Shown piece after piece: positions 17,063 through 25,438 of a DNA stretch of 46,310 bases. How positions within the stretch are numbered: the stretch's first letter is position 1; the number at the start of each line of letters is the position of its first letter. Source of the DNA: Bradyrhizobium sp. (lineage in GTDB: Bacteria > Pseudomonadota > Alphaproteobacteria > Rhizobiales > Xanthobacteraceae); assembly GCF_030697065.1 (NCBI RefSeq), contig NZ_JAUYQU010000095.1, forward strand, positions 1 to 46,310. Reading direction: 5' to 3'. The notes below the pieces were generated by a model. It did no database searches. It worked only from the letters and a program-made list of their open reading frames with translations, and was not told where the DNA came from. The position numbers and the translations under genes were made by a program.

Positions 17063-18016
17063 ATGCAGGGAACACTAACATTCTTCTTGGCATTCGTCGC
17101 CGTGCTGGCCCTGATCGGCGTCACCGCCTGGCTGGTTCGCCGGTTCGCCACCAACCGCCTCGGCGCCAATACCAATCGCGGAAGGATGCCGCGGCTGGCG
17201 GTGATCGATGCAGCCGCAGTCGACGGCCGCAGGCGGCTGGTTCTGGTGCGGCGCGACAACATCGAGCATCTGCTGATGATCGGAGGGCCCACCGACATCG
17301 TAGTGGAAGCCAATATCGTGCGCGCCATGCCCGGACGGGAGCAGGCGCCACGGCCCGCCGTCGGCGGCGCCGAGCCGCCGCCCCGGATCGCGCCACTGCC
17401 CGATACCAGCTGGAGCGATGGCGAGGGCGCCCGGACCGACATGTTCGACCACGCCGAGCCGCAAATGCCCGAGCCGCCGCCGCGGCCGGTTCGTCCCTCG
17501 TTTGCCGACGAAGTGCGCCGCCCGGCACCGCCGCAAATGCCGATGCCGGAACGGCGCCCCGAGCGGGCCGAGCGCATCGATCCATTGGCCGGCTTCGCAC
17601 CGGAGCCGATGGGCGGCCGGCCCGAACCCCGCCCCGAACTGCGGCCCGAACCGATGCCGTCGCGGGTCACCTCGCGCAGCGAACCCGTGATGCCGCGGCC
17701 GCCGCGGCCCGAACCGCCGAAGGCGCCGCCGCGCGCACCCGAACGGGCCGCCGCACCGCCGCCCCCTCCAGCGCCGCCGCCTCCCCCGCCGCAGTCCAGT
17801 GCCGACCAGAATCTCGCCGAGATGGCGCAACGGCTTGAAGCCGCCCTGCGCCGGCCGGCTAACGAAACCGTGGCGCCGCCGGTCGCGCCCGAACCACCGC
17901 AAGGCCGCGCGGCCCCGCGCCACGAGCCGATACCGCCGGCGCCGGCCAAGAGCGGCTTCGAGAATCTCGAAGACGAGATGGCATCCTTGCTGGGCCGTCC
18001 AAAGACCCCTTCGTGA
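17063..18016 (+). CDS. fliO: Flagellar biosynthesis protein FliO with long proline-rich tail, 317 aa
   Basis: Residues 5-27 are a single membrane span. The FliO core follows: RLAVIDAAAVDGRRRLVLVR then RDNIEHLLMIGGPTDIVVEA, the compact beta domain that assists FliP assembly. Usual FliO proteins end near residue 100-150; here about 215 more residues follow, dominated by Pro, Arg, Glu and Ala (PEPPPRPVRPSF, RPEPRPELRPEPMPS, an eight-residue PPPPPAPP-like run), closing with FENLEDEMASLLGR. The tail is likely disordered. The gene is divergent from flgB and its stop overlaps the fliP start (GTGA). Confidence 0.88.
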   Translation: MQGTLTFFLAFVAVLALIGVTAWLVRRFATNRLGANTNRGRMPRLAVIDAAAVDGRRRLVLVRRDNIEHLLMIGGPTDIVVEANIVRAMPGREQAPRPAVGGAEPPPRIAPLPDTSWSDGEGARTDMFDHAEPQMPEPPPRPVRPSFADEVRRPAPPQMPMPERRPERAERIDPLAGFAPEPMGGRPEPRPELRPEPMPSRVTSRSEPVMPRPPRPEPPKAPPRAPERAAAPPPPPAPPPPPPQSSADQNLAEMAQRLEAALRRPANETVAPPVAPEPPQGRAAPRHEPIPPAPAKSGFENLEDEMASLLGRPKTPS

Positions 18017-18768
18017 GGCCGGCGGCCTCCCCGCGTAGAGTTTTCCTAGTCCTTGCCACACTGATAGCCGCCGGATCGCTGGCAGATCCGGCGTTCGCGC
18101 AGGACATCAGCATCAATCTCGGCGGCGGTGGCGGCGGCGTCACCGAGCGCGCGATCCAGATGATCGCGCTGCTGACGATCCTGTCGGTCGCGCCGTCGAT
18201 CCTGATCATGATGACGTCGTTCACCCGGATCGTGGTGGTGCTGTCATTGCTGCGCACCGCGCTCGGCACCGCGACCGCGCCGCCGAATTCCGTCATCATT
18301 GCGCTAGCGATGTTCCTGACCGCCTTCGTGATGGGCCCGGTGCTGCAGAAATCCTATGACGACGGCATCAAGCCGCTGATCGCCAACGAGATCGGCATCG
18401 AGGAAGCGCTGCAGAAGGCGTCGGTGCCGCTGCGCGGCTTCATGCAGAAGAACGTCCGCGAAAAGGACCTGAAACTGTTCATCGACCTGTCGCGCGAGCC
18501 GGCGCCGGCGACGCCCGAAGACCTGTCGCTGCGCATCCTGGTGCCGGCGTTCATGATATCGGAACTGAAGCGCGCCTTCGAGATCGGCTTCCTGCTGTTC
18601 CTGCCGTTCCTGATCATCGACCTCGTGGTCGCCTCGGTCCTGATGTCGATGGGCATGATGATGCTGCCGCCGGTGGTGGTGTCGCTGCCGTTCAAGCTGA
18701 TCTTCTTCGTGCTGGTCGACGGGTGGTCGCTGGTGGCGGGGAGCCTGGTGCAGAGTTACGGGGGATAG
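18013..18768 (+). CDS. fliP: Flagellar export gate protein FliP, 251 aa
   Basis: A signal-like amino end (RRVFLVLATLIAAGSLADPA) precedes the export-gate core: IQMIALLTILSVAPSILIMM, TSFTRIVVVLSLLRTALGT, PPNSVIIALAMFLTAFVMGP, PAFMISELKRAFEIGFLLFL and PFLIIDLVVASVLMSMGMMM. This is the full FliP pattern, and FliP pentamers form the gate with FliQ and FliR. GTG at 18013 overlaps the fliO TGA, so translation is coupled to fliO. Confidence 0.95.
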   Translation: MRPAASPRRVFLVLATLIAAGSLADPAFAQDISINLGGGGGGVTERAIQMIALLTILSVAPSILIMMTSFTRIVVVLSLLRTALGTATAPPNSVIIALAMFLTAFVMGPVLQKSYDDGIKPLIANEIGIEEALQKASVPLRGFMQKNVREKDLKLFIDLSREPAPATPEDLSLRILVPAFMISELKRAFEIGFLLFLPFLIIDLVVASVLMSMGMMMLPPVVVSLPFKLIFFVLVDGWSLVAGSLVQSYGG

Positions 18769-18827
18769 CCTCACGGTTGCATCGTCGACCGTCGCTGGCT
18801 TCATCTTCCCGGGGCGACGCACGCCGA

Positions 18828-18855
18828 ATGCCGTTTTTTCCTTGCCGGACGGCAT
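18828..18855. promoter_or_regulatory. Hairpin between fliP and the CHAT gene
   Basis: ATGCCGT (18828-18834) pairs with ACGGCAT (18849-18855). A T run lies inside the loop rather than after the stem, so it is a weak terminator candidate for fliO-fliP at best. A further GC palindrome (ACGG, then C6G5, then CCGT) lies just downstream near 18880-18900. The 212-base gap to the CHAT gene shows no clear promoter. Confidence 0.3.
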
Positions 18856-18980
18856 AAAAGGTCATTGTATTCACGCCGGTACGGTCCCCCCGGGGGCCGT
18901 CCGGAACCGATCAATTCCGCGTTGTCTGTTTTGGCGATACGGATCGGCTTCCGGCCAGGTATTTTATCGAGGACTTTTTC

Positions 18981-21900
18981 ATGTCGCCTTTCAGCACGGC
19001 CACGAATGTTGGTCGATCCGGCCTTGGCCGGCGGTTGAATACCTTCTTGAGCGCCTGCTGCCTCGCAATGATCCCGGATCTGGCGGTCGCACTTTCGATG
19101 GAGCAGGCCCAGGCGACCTGTCGTGAGACGGTCGGCAGGCCGTTCGTCCAGGCCTGCATGGGCGGCAAGGGTCGGGGACCGGACGGAGAGCAACTACGGG
19201 CCGCCTGCCGCGCCAAGGCCGGTCCGACGGTGCGCGCCTGCATGATGGCCGCGATGAACAAGGCCAACGGCCGCGCCAATGTCGCGATCGCCATCGACGA
19301 CGGCAAGACGAAGAAGGAGGCGATCGATCTTGGCAACGCGCTGCCCGCCGGGTTCGTCGCACCGCCGCGAACGATTGCCGACATTACCGCCGTTCTCGAC
19401 AACGAGAAGCCCGATCCGGCGACACTCGCCAAACTCAGGGAAGAGGCAGAGGACGAGCCGGAAAAAGGACTCTCGGTCTCCGATCTGGCGGAATTCTATT
19501 TTGACCGCGGGAATGCAAAGTCGGTCCTTGGCCGCTATGCGGACGCCATCGCCGACGGAGAGAAGGGTCTCGGCATCGCCGGAAATGGCGGTGATCCGCT
19601 GCTGAAGCAGCGTCTTCGCGGGTTTGTTGCGTTGCAGAAGCAGTCCGTGGGCGATTTGAAGACAGCCGTCGAGATGTTTCAGCAAATGATCCGCGAGACG
19701 CAGAACGTACGGGGCATGGGCGGGCATATCTTCAGCGCCAGCCGGAACATCATGCAGGCGCTGATCCTGAGCGGTGACATCGTGCAGGCCGAGGGTTATC
19801 TGCGGCGGATGCAGGCATACCTGACGGATGTGCGAACCAGCGGCATTCCGCAGAAGCGGGAGGCCTACAATGTCAGGGGCCGAGGCTGGGAAGCTGATTT
19901 CGAGAATGGGCGGGCGACGATCTTCGAAGCGCGCGGACTATATCGCGAGGCGGAAGCTTCATACAGAAAGGCTGCGGATTACCGGAAAGCCTGGATCCCC
20001 GATCTCAAGAAAATCGATTATGGCCCGAAGGAATCCCAGGTTAGCCAGTTTGCGGATAGCGATCTTCTGAATGCCGCGCGCATGAAGGCGAAGCAGGGGC
20101 GGCTCGCCGAAGCGGAGGTCGACGCGCGTAGCGCACTGCTGGCGCGACTGAAAGCCCAGGGCAAGTACAATCCGCTGACGACGCGTTATGTGATGGGTCT
20201 TGCCGGAATTCTGGTCGAACAGGGCCGCTATGCAGATGCGGAAATGCTGATCCGCTCGGCGCTCGACATTCAGCGCACCGTCGGCATTGGAGACGGCACC
20301 CAGTTCAGCGCGCAGATTCTGTCGCAGCTGGGCGCAGTTCTGAACTTCCAGCGCAAGACCACTGAAGCCGCTGCGGTCTATGCCGAACTGGACAAGGCAA
20401 TCGCCAGCTGGGAACCGGCCCGCAGGCAGGTGCTCGAACTGAACGGCTCCCGAATTGCCACCTTGTATGCTTCGGGCCAGGTCGAAGCCGGCATCGCCGC
20501 GGCCCAGGAACTGCTGAAACGCGAAGTCGGCCGGGTCGGCGAAAAGCATTTCGATGCCGCCGCGGCGCGCGGCACGCTGGCGGTCGGTCTGTCCTACGCC
20601 GGCAGGGAAGCCGAAGCCACCCGCGAGTTCAAGGCGGCGATCCCGATCCTGATGGCGGCCTCGCGCGAGAACGCCGATGATGACGACGACACGGTCAGCG
20701 CTGCGCGCAGCCAGCGGCTGCAGAACATCATCGAAGCCTACATCGCGATGCTGGCGAAGAACAACGACAACGCCACCGGCGAAGTCTCGCTGGAAACCTT
20801 TGCACTGGCGGATTCGATTCGCGGCCAATCGGTGCAAAAGGCGCTGTCGGCCTCGAGTGCGCGCAGCGTGGCAAAGGATCCCGCGCTCGCCGAACTGGTG
20901 CGCAGCGAGCAGGATCTCGGCAAGCAGATCAATGCGCAGCTGGGCGCCCTCAACAACGCGCTCGCTTCGAATGCGCGCGACGACAAGGTCGTCAAGGCCA
21001 CCAACGCCTCGGTCGACAAGCTGCGCTCCGATCGCGACAAGGTGCGGCAGGAAATCAACAGAAAATTCCCGAGCTATGCCGAGCTGATCGACCCGAGGCC
21101 TCCGACGGTCGAGCAGATCAAGGAGACACTGGCGCCGGGCGAGGCCATGCTCTCGTTCTATTTCGGACGGCGGGGCAGCTTCGTATGGGCTGTCCCGAAA
21201 GACGGGCCGGTGACGTTCGCGGCGGTGAAGCTGCCTGCCCGCGAGATCGAGAGCAAGGTGCGACAGCTGCGCGAGGCGCTGGAGCCCAATGCGGCGATGA
21301 TCTCCGACATTCCCGCGTTCGACGTCGCGCTCGGCTACGAACTCTATTCGTTGTTGCTCAAGCCGGTCGAAGCCGGCTGGAAATCGGCCAAGAGCCTGAT
21401 CGTCGTGACCAACGGCGCACTCGGGCTGCTGCCGTTGCCGCTGTTGCCGACGGCGCCGGCCGAGATCAAGGCCAATGACGAACCGCTGTTCGCGAGCTAT
21501 CGCGACGTGCCCTGGCTCGCGCGTACCCATGCCGTGACGATGGTGCCGTCGTCGGCGGCGCTGCGAACCCTGCGGAAACTACCTCCGGGCAAGCCGGAGC
21601 GCAGCGAATTGATCGCGTTCGGCGACCCCTATTTCAGCAAGGAGCAGGCCGCCGAGGCGGATGGCCCCGCCCCGGTGCAGCTGGCGGATGCCTCGGCCGC
21701 GATGACCCGCGGCGTGCCGCTGAAGCGTCGCAACAGCCCCAAGCTGGACGGGGTCGACAGCGCCGAGCTGGCGCTGCTGCCGCGGCTGCCGGATACGGCG
21801 GACGAACTCAGGTCGATTGCGCTGGCGCTGCAGGCCGATCCGGCCAAGGTGCTCCATCTCGGCAAGGACGCCAACGAGAAGGCCGTCAAGGCGATGGACC

Positions 21901-22406
21901 TGTCGGGGTTCAAGGTGCTGGCTTTCGCGACCCACGGCCTCGTACCCGGCGAGTTGAACGGCCTGACCCAACCGGCGCTCGCCCTGTCGGCGCCCGGCCT
22001 TTCCGGCAGCGAGGGAGACGGGCTGTTGACGATGTCGGAGATCCTGTCGATGAAGCTCGATGCCGACTGGGTGGTGCTGTCAGCCTGCAACACCGGCGCC
22101 GGCGCCGGCGCCGGTGCAGAAGCGGCTTCGGGTCTCGGACGCGCGTTCTTTTACGCCGGCACGCGCGCCTTGCTGGTAACGAACTGGTCGGTGCATTCGC
22201 AGTCGGCGCGCGAACTGGTGACCGACCTGTTCAAGCGCCAGGCCGACGACAAGGGCCTGACGCGCGGCGAGGCGCTGCGGCAGGCGATGATGGCGATGGT
22301 CGACGGCCCCGGCTACGTCGATGCCGCGGGCAAGACCGAGTTTTCCTATGCGCATCCCCTGTTCTGGGCGCCCTATACGATCATCGGTGACGGCGGGAAG
22401 CGTTGA
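18981..22406 (+). CDS. Secreted TPR-CHAT protease with amino-terminal Cys module, 1141 aa
   Basis: Order of parts: a signal peptide (residues 18-38, LNTFLSACCLAMIPDLAVAL); a four-Cys module at 47-87 (Cys47, 59, 76, 87) with CRETVGRPFVQAC and CRAKAGPTVRAC; TPR-like helical repeats at about 155-560 (e.g. LAEFYFDRGNAKSVLGRYAD, GRLAEAEVDARSALLARLKA); a helical linker to about 700; and a CHAT domain at about 740-1138. The caspase-like dyad is visible: His985 in FATHGLVPGEL and Cys1036 in LSACNTG. CHAT proteases cleave specific partners, often via TPR recognition. Export is unusual for known CHAT immune proteases. It heads a five-gene cassette. ATG 18981 has CGAGGAC before it. Confidence 0.85.
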   Translation: MSPFSTATNVGRSGLGRRLNTFLSACCLAMIPDLAVALSMEQAQATCRETVGRPFVQACMGGKGRGPDGEQLRAACRAKAGPTVRACMMAAMNKANGRANVAIAIDDGKTKKEAIDLGNALPAGFVAPPRTIADITAVLDNEKPDPATLAKLREEAEDEPEKGLSVSDLAEFYFDRGNAKSVLGRYADAIADGEKGLGIAGNGGDPLLKQRLRGFVALQKQSVGDLKTAVEMFQQMIRETQNVRGMGGHIFSASRNIMQALILSGDIVQAEGYLRRMQAYLTDVRTSGIPQKREAYNVRGRGWEADFENGRATIFEARGLYREAEASYRKAADYRKAWIPDLKKIDYGPKESQVSQFADSDLLNAARMKAKQGRLAEAEVDARSALLARLKAQGKYNPLTTRYVMGLAGILVEQGRYADAEMLIRSALDIQRTVGIGDGTQFSAQILSQLGAVLNFQRKTTEAAAVYAELDKAIASWEPARRQVLELNGSRIATLYASGQVEAGIAAAQELLKREVGRVGEKHFDAAAARGTLAVGLSYAGREAEATREFKAAIPILMAASRENADDDDDTVSAARSQRLQNIIEAYIAMLAKNNDNATGEVSLETFALADSIRGQSVQKALSASSARSVAKDPALAELVRSEQDLGKQINAQLGALNNALASNARDDKVVKATNASVDKLRSDRDKVRQEINRKFPSYAELIDPRPPTVEQIKETLAPGEAMLSFYFGRRGSFVWAVPKDGPVTFAAVKLPAREIESKVRQLREALEPNAAMISDIPAFDVALGYELYSLLLKPVEAGWKSAKSLIVVTNGALGLLPLPLLPTAPAEIKANDEPLFASYRDVPWLARTHAVTMVPSSAALRTLRKLPPGKPERSELIAFGDPYFSKEQAAEADGPAPVQLADASAAMTRGVPLKRRNSPKLDGVDSAELALLPRLPDTADELRSIALALQADPAKVLHLGKDANEKAVKAMDLSGFKVLAFATHGLVPGELNGLTQPALALSAPGLSGSEGDGLLTMSEILSMKLDADWVVLSACNTGAGAGAGAEAASGLGRAFFYAGTRALLVTNWSVHSQSARELVTDLFKRQADDKGLTRGEALRQAMMAMVDGPGYVDAAGKTEFSYAHPLFWAPYTIIGDGGKR
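22095..22118. repeat. GGCGCC hexanucleotide repeat beside the CHAT active-site cysteine
   Basis: Three perfect GGCGCC units (22095-22112) and one degenerate unit (GGTGCA) encode the Gly-Ala run AGAGAGA just after SACNTG. In CHAT domains this is the loop next to the catalytic cysteine. Copy number can change by slippage without breaking the frame. Confidence 0.75.
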
Positions 22407-22407
22407 A

Positions 22408-22869
22408 ATGGCTGGCGGCTTTCGCAGACGCAAGCGGCTGCTGGCGGTGGTTGCGGGTGGTTTGGTGATTTCAGGCGTCGCCATGGTGATGCCGCCGCGG
22501 GCGGCCGCGCATTCCGGCGCGAGCGCCGTGAAGGAATGCCGCGCGACGGTCGGCAAGCCGATCGTGCAGGCCTGCGTTCGATCGCGCGTGCAGCACCAGG
22601 GCGGCAAGCCGCGAAACTATGTTCGAGCCTGCCGGACCGATGCCATTCCCGCCGTCCGGGCCTGCATCCAGCGGACCGTTCCGCAGCTTGTGGAGAACTG
22701 CCGCAAGACGGTAGGCCGCCCGATGGTTCAGGCATGCGTTCGAAACCGCATGCAGAGCGACGGCGGCCCTCCGGATCGCTTCATCGAGCAGTGCCGGTTG
22801 TCGATCTCCTGGGCCGTGCGGGCGTGCGTATGGCGTTCGGCCGCGGTAACATCTGCGGCGACACGATAG
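22408..22869 (+). CDS. Exported cysteine-module protein, 153 aa
   Basis: After a signal peptide (RKRLLAVVAGGLVISGVAMV, with cleavage near AAA at 32-34) the protein consists of two copies of the module found in the CHAT protein. Copy one has Cys44, 56, 75, 86 and copy two Cys98, 110, 129, 140; both space as C-x11-C-x18-C-x10-C. Shared words are CRxTVG[KR]PxVQAC and C-R-x(6-7)-[AT]VRAC. I know no named domain for this. Even, regular cysteines in an exported protein suggest disulfide-bonded folds. The ATG follows the CHAT stop by one base, implying coupling. Possible roles are substrate, inhibitor or scaffold of the CHAT protein; none is shown. Confidence 0.75.
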   Translation: MAGGFRRRKRLLAVVAGGLVISGVAMVMPPRAAAHSGASAVKECRATVGKPIVQACVRSRVQHQGGKPRNYVRACRTDAIPAVRACIQRTVPQLVENCRKTVGRPMVQACVRNRMQSDGGPPDRFIEQCRLSISWAVRACVWRSAAVTSAATR

Positions 22870-22936
22870 GTAGTACGGATTTGCTTTCACTGTGGCCGGG
22901 CGCCGGAGTGAGTTGATATTGAAATGGAGGATTGCA

Positions 22937-23392
22937 ATGCGCTTGCTTGGACCCGCCGGTTTGGCGATCTGCGTTTTGACCGGCTTGGTGACGTCGCAGC
23001 CGGCGCCGGCCGCCGATGTCGTGTTGATCACGACCGAAGAGGCGAAATTGCCGCCGCCAAAAGGCGCGATTGCAATGTCGGCGCGTGGCGTTACCCGCGG
23101 CCCGAAAGTTCAACTGGTGCCCCCGGCCGGCGCGATCCGTTCGCCGGTGCGGCTGCAACTCAAGTTCCAGACCTATGGCGGATCCACCATCGATGTCGAT
23201 GCGGTGCAGGCGACCTATCTGCGCACCCCCAATGTCGACCTGACCCCGCGGATCAAACCGTTCGTCAACGCAACGGGAATCGACGTGCCGGCAGCCGAAC
23301 TGCCGCCCGGCGATCACATGGTCCGCATCGACATCAAGGATTCGGACGGCCGCGCAGCCACGGCGAACTTCGTGCTGAAGGTCGAACCGTGA
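22937..23392 (+). CDS. Exported beta-rich hypothetical protein, 151 aa
   Basis: The signal peptide is LLGPAGLAICVLTGLVTSQP with cleavage near APA-AD (about residue 30). The mature protein reads as an Ig-like or similar beta sandwich: VQLVPPAGAIRSPVRLQLKF, IDVDAVQATYLRTPNVDLTP and HMVRIDIKDSDGRAATANFV alternate hydrophobic residues as in strands and end LKVEP. I recognise no named family and it has no cysteines in the mature part. ATG 22937 has TGGAGG before it. It is the third gene of the CHAT cassette, 67 bases after the Cys-module gene and 4 bases before the next. Confidence 0.7.
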   Translation: MRLLGPAGLAICVLTGLVTSQPAPAADVVLITTEEAKLPPPKGAIAMSARGVTRGPKVQLVPPAGAIRSPVRLQLKFQTYGGSTIDVDAVQATYLRTPNVDLTPRIKPFVNATGIDVPAAELPPGDHMVRIDIKDSDGRAATANFVLKVEP

Positions 23393-23396
23393 AAGC

Positions 23397-23627
23397 ATGA
23401 GCACGTCAACGGTGCGCTGCCCGTTCTGTTTGTCGGACAAGGAGGCGGAAGCGCCGGTCTGTCCGACCTGCAACCGCGAGACCGAAATTCCGGAATCGCT
23501 CCGCAAGGAGCACGAGGATCTCATCCGGATGCGCGACCGCTTGCGGGATGAACTGGCCGAGAAGGAAGCGCGGTTGAATTCGCGCCGGCGACGGACAGGG
23601 AAAAACCCCGATGCAGATGGCGCCTGA
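23397..23627 (+). CDS. Small double-CxxC zinc-ribbon protein, 76 aa
   Basis: RCPFCLSDKEAEAPVCPTCN places Cys8, Cys11, Cys22 and Cys25 as one zinc ribbon. A charged helix follows (KEHEDLIRMRDRLRDELAEK), probably a coiled coil, then a basic tail. It has no signal peptide, so it is cytosolic, unlike the three preceding products. It starts 4 bases after the previous stop. Function is unknown; zinc-ribbon plus coiled coil suggests binding to a partner, perhaps the zinc-ribbon membrane protein encoded next. Confidence 0.72.
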   Translation: MSTSTVRCPFCLSDKEAEAPVCPTCNRETEIPESLRKEHEDLIRMRDRLRDELAEKEARLNSRRRRTGKNPDADGA

Positions 23628-23705
23628 GATGGCCGGGCGGATTCAGCGAACTGCTCCGCTGCCGCCGCTCGGCCGCGCATTGCCGCGACCCGGACGCGAC
23701 CTCTG

Positions 23706-24473
23706 ATGGAGTGCCCGTTCTGTGCCGAAACAATCAAGGACGAAGCCGTCGTCTGCAAGGATTGCGGGCGCGACCTGCGCGTCGTCAGGCCGGTCATTCT
23801 CGAAATTCAGGACCTCGTCAGCGAGCTCGACCGCATGCAGCGCCGGCTCGACAGCCTCAACACGCGACTGGCGCTGCGCGATGCGCCGGCCCGCTTTATC
23901 TCGCTCTATGCGGCGGTGTATGTACTACCCGCGGTGCTTCTGTTGCTGGTCGCGCACTATCTGGTGACAATACATTTCAACGTCCCTCCGCTCTATTTGC
24001 GGCTCGCATCGTTTGCCATCCCCTTGCCTTTCGGAATGGCCGCCTATTTCATCAGCAAGATCGGCGCCCGCAGCGCGTTCGGACTCGGTGCGCTGATCGC
24101 CTTCCTCAGTGTCAGCGGGATGCTCACGGTGATCGGGATCATCGACAACGTGCCGATCATTCCCACGACCTTTCTGGAGTGGCGGGAGTCGTTCGAATAC
24201 GGGCTCAGCATTGCACTCGCATTTCTCACCGGCAACATCCTTGCCATGCTGCTGTTCGTCATCCTGCCGTCGACGATTGCGTCGGGCGGAAAGCCCAGCG
24301 CGGGCGCCTTCCGCATCGCACGATCGCTCGGCCAGCATGTCGGCGAGGAAGGTTTGCGCCGCCGCGCGCGGCGTATTCACGATCTGATGCAGACGGCGGG
24401 GCCGCTGGGCGGCGTCATCACGACCGCCGCCGGTTCGATCTATACGGGCCTCAAGGGCATCATCGGAGGCTGA
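23706..24473 (+). CDS. Zinc-ribbon membrane protein, 255 aa
   Basis: A zinc ribbon opens the protein (MECPFCAETIKDEAVVCKDC: Cys3, 6, 17, 20). A short coiled coil follows (LVSELDRMQRRLDSLNTRLA), then four membrane spans in about residues 62-205 (e.g. YAAVYVLPAVLLLLVAHYLV and LSIALAFLTGNILAMLLFVI). The tail is cytoplasmic or amphipathic with a glycine end (GSIYTGLKGIIGG). The ribbon resembles that of the upstream 76-residue protein. It is the last gene of the CHAT cassette by position and could carry a signal across the membrane; that is inference. Confidence 0.72.
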   Translation: MECPFCAETIKDEAVVCKDCGRDLRVVRPVILEIQDLVSELDRMQRRLDSLNTRLALRDAPARFISLYAAVYVLPAVLLLLVAHYLVTIHFNVPPLYLRLASFAIPLPFGMAAYFISKIGARSAFGLGALIAFLSVSGMLTVIGIIDNVPIIPTTFLEWRESFEYGLSIALAFLTGNILAMLLFVILPSTIASGGKPSAGAFRIARSLGQHVGEEGLRRRARRIHDLMQTAGPLGGVITTAAGSIYTGLKGIIGG

Positions 24474-24543
24474 TCCTGCATCATTTGCATCAGGACGCGG
24501 CAGTTGCCTATGATGCGACAAAACGCATCGGGGAACCGCATCC

Positions 24544-25434
24544 ATGCAGCCGCCATTCGACCGCGCCGCCGAGGATCTCGGCAACTCGATCCACCTCGAA
24601 CACGTCAACGTCCAGGTACCCGACCAGCGGCTGGCGACCCTGTTCTATGTCGCAGGCCTCGGGCTGACCCGCGATCCCTATCTGATGGTGTCCGACAGCA
24701 ACATGTGGATCAATGTCGGTCGCAGCCAGTTTCATTTGCCGAGCGGTCCGCCGCAGGTCCTGCGCGGCCATACCGGCATCGTCATCGCGGGCCGCGACGC
24801 GCTGCTCGCCCGGCTCGCGGCCGTCGCCGGCAAGCTCAGCGGCACCGCTTTCGCCTTCAGCGAGCACAACGACCATGTCGAGGCGATATGTCCATGGGGC
24901 AATCGCGTGCGCTGTTATGAGCCGGACGCCGCGCGGTTCGGCCGCATCACGCTCGGTATCCCCTATGTCGAGTTCGATGTGCCGGTCGGAACGACCAAGG
25001 CCATCGCCGATTTCTATCCCGGGATCATGGACATCCCCGCCGAACTTGACCACGGCGACAGCGCCGTGGCGCGGGCCAGGATGGGCAAGGACCAGTATCT
25101 GCAGTTTCGCGAGACCGACCGCGCGCTGCCGGATTACGACGGCCACCACGTGCAGATGTACATCACGAATTTTTCCGGCCCCTATCGCCGGCTGCTGGAG
25201 CGCGGCTTGGTCTCGCAGGAGGACAATCCGTACCAGTACCGCTTTCGCGACATCGTCGATCTCGCCGACGGCCGACATCTGTTCACGGTGGAGCACGAGG
25301 TGCGCAGCGCCACCCACCCGATGTATCTGCGGCCGCTGGTCAACCGCAATCCGGCCTCGACCAACCGGACCTATGCGCACGGCCATGATCATTGGGACTG
25401 GGCGATGGGACCGGACCAGTATGACGGGCGATGA
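24544..25434 (+). CDS. VOC (glyoxalase/dioxygenase) family protein, 296 aa
   Basis: The amino half reads HLEHVNVQVPDQRLATLFYV and AGLGLTRDP, the beta-alpha start of a vicinal oxygen chelate module, with HTGIVIAGRDALLARLAAVA continuing it. A second module runs from VEFDVPVGTTKAIADFYPGI to YLQFRETD and HHVQMYITNF. Two modules, with His and Glu positions in strands, fit a metal-dependent dioxygenase, lyase or isomerase; the substrate is not clear. Its stop overlaps the start region of the aminotransferase gene, so the two probably act together. Confidence 0.8.
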   Translation: MQPPFDRAAEDLGNSIHLEHVNVQVPDQRLATLFYVAGLGLTRDPYLMVSDSNMWINVGRSQFHLPSGPPQVLRGHTGIVIAGRDALLARLAAVAGKLSGTAFAFSEHNDHVEAICPWGNRVRCYEPDAARFGRITLGIPYVEFDVPVGTTKAIADFYPGIMDIPAELDHGDSAVARARMGKDQYLQFRETDRALPDYDGHHVQMYITNFSGPYRRLLERGLVSQEDNPYQYRFRDIVDLADGRHLFTVEHEVRSATHPMYLRPLVNRNPASTNRTYAHGHDHWDWAMGPDQYDGR

Positions 25435-25438
25435 GACG

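Noticed and set aside
18878..18905. GC palindrome as a transcription terminator before the CHAT gene
   Set aside because: The C6G5 centre has no loop and no T run follows, so termination is not supported.
19959..21530. 523-codon minus-strand open frame opposite the CHAT gene
   Set aside because: No domain or start signal; high-GC codon bias on the real strand leaves this frame open.
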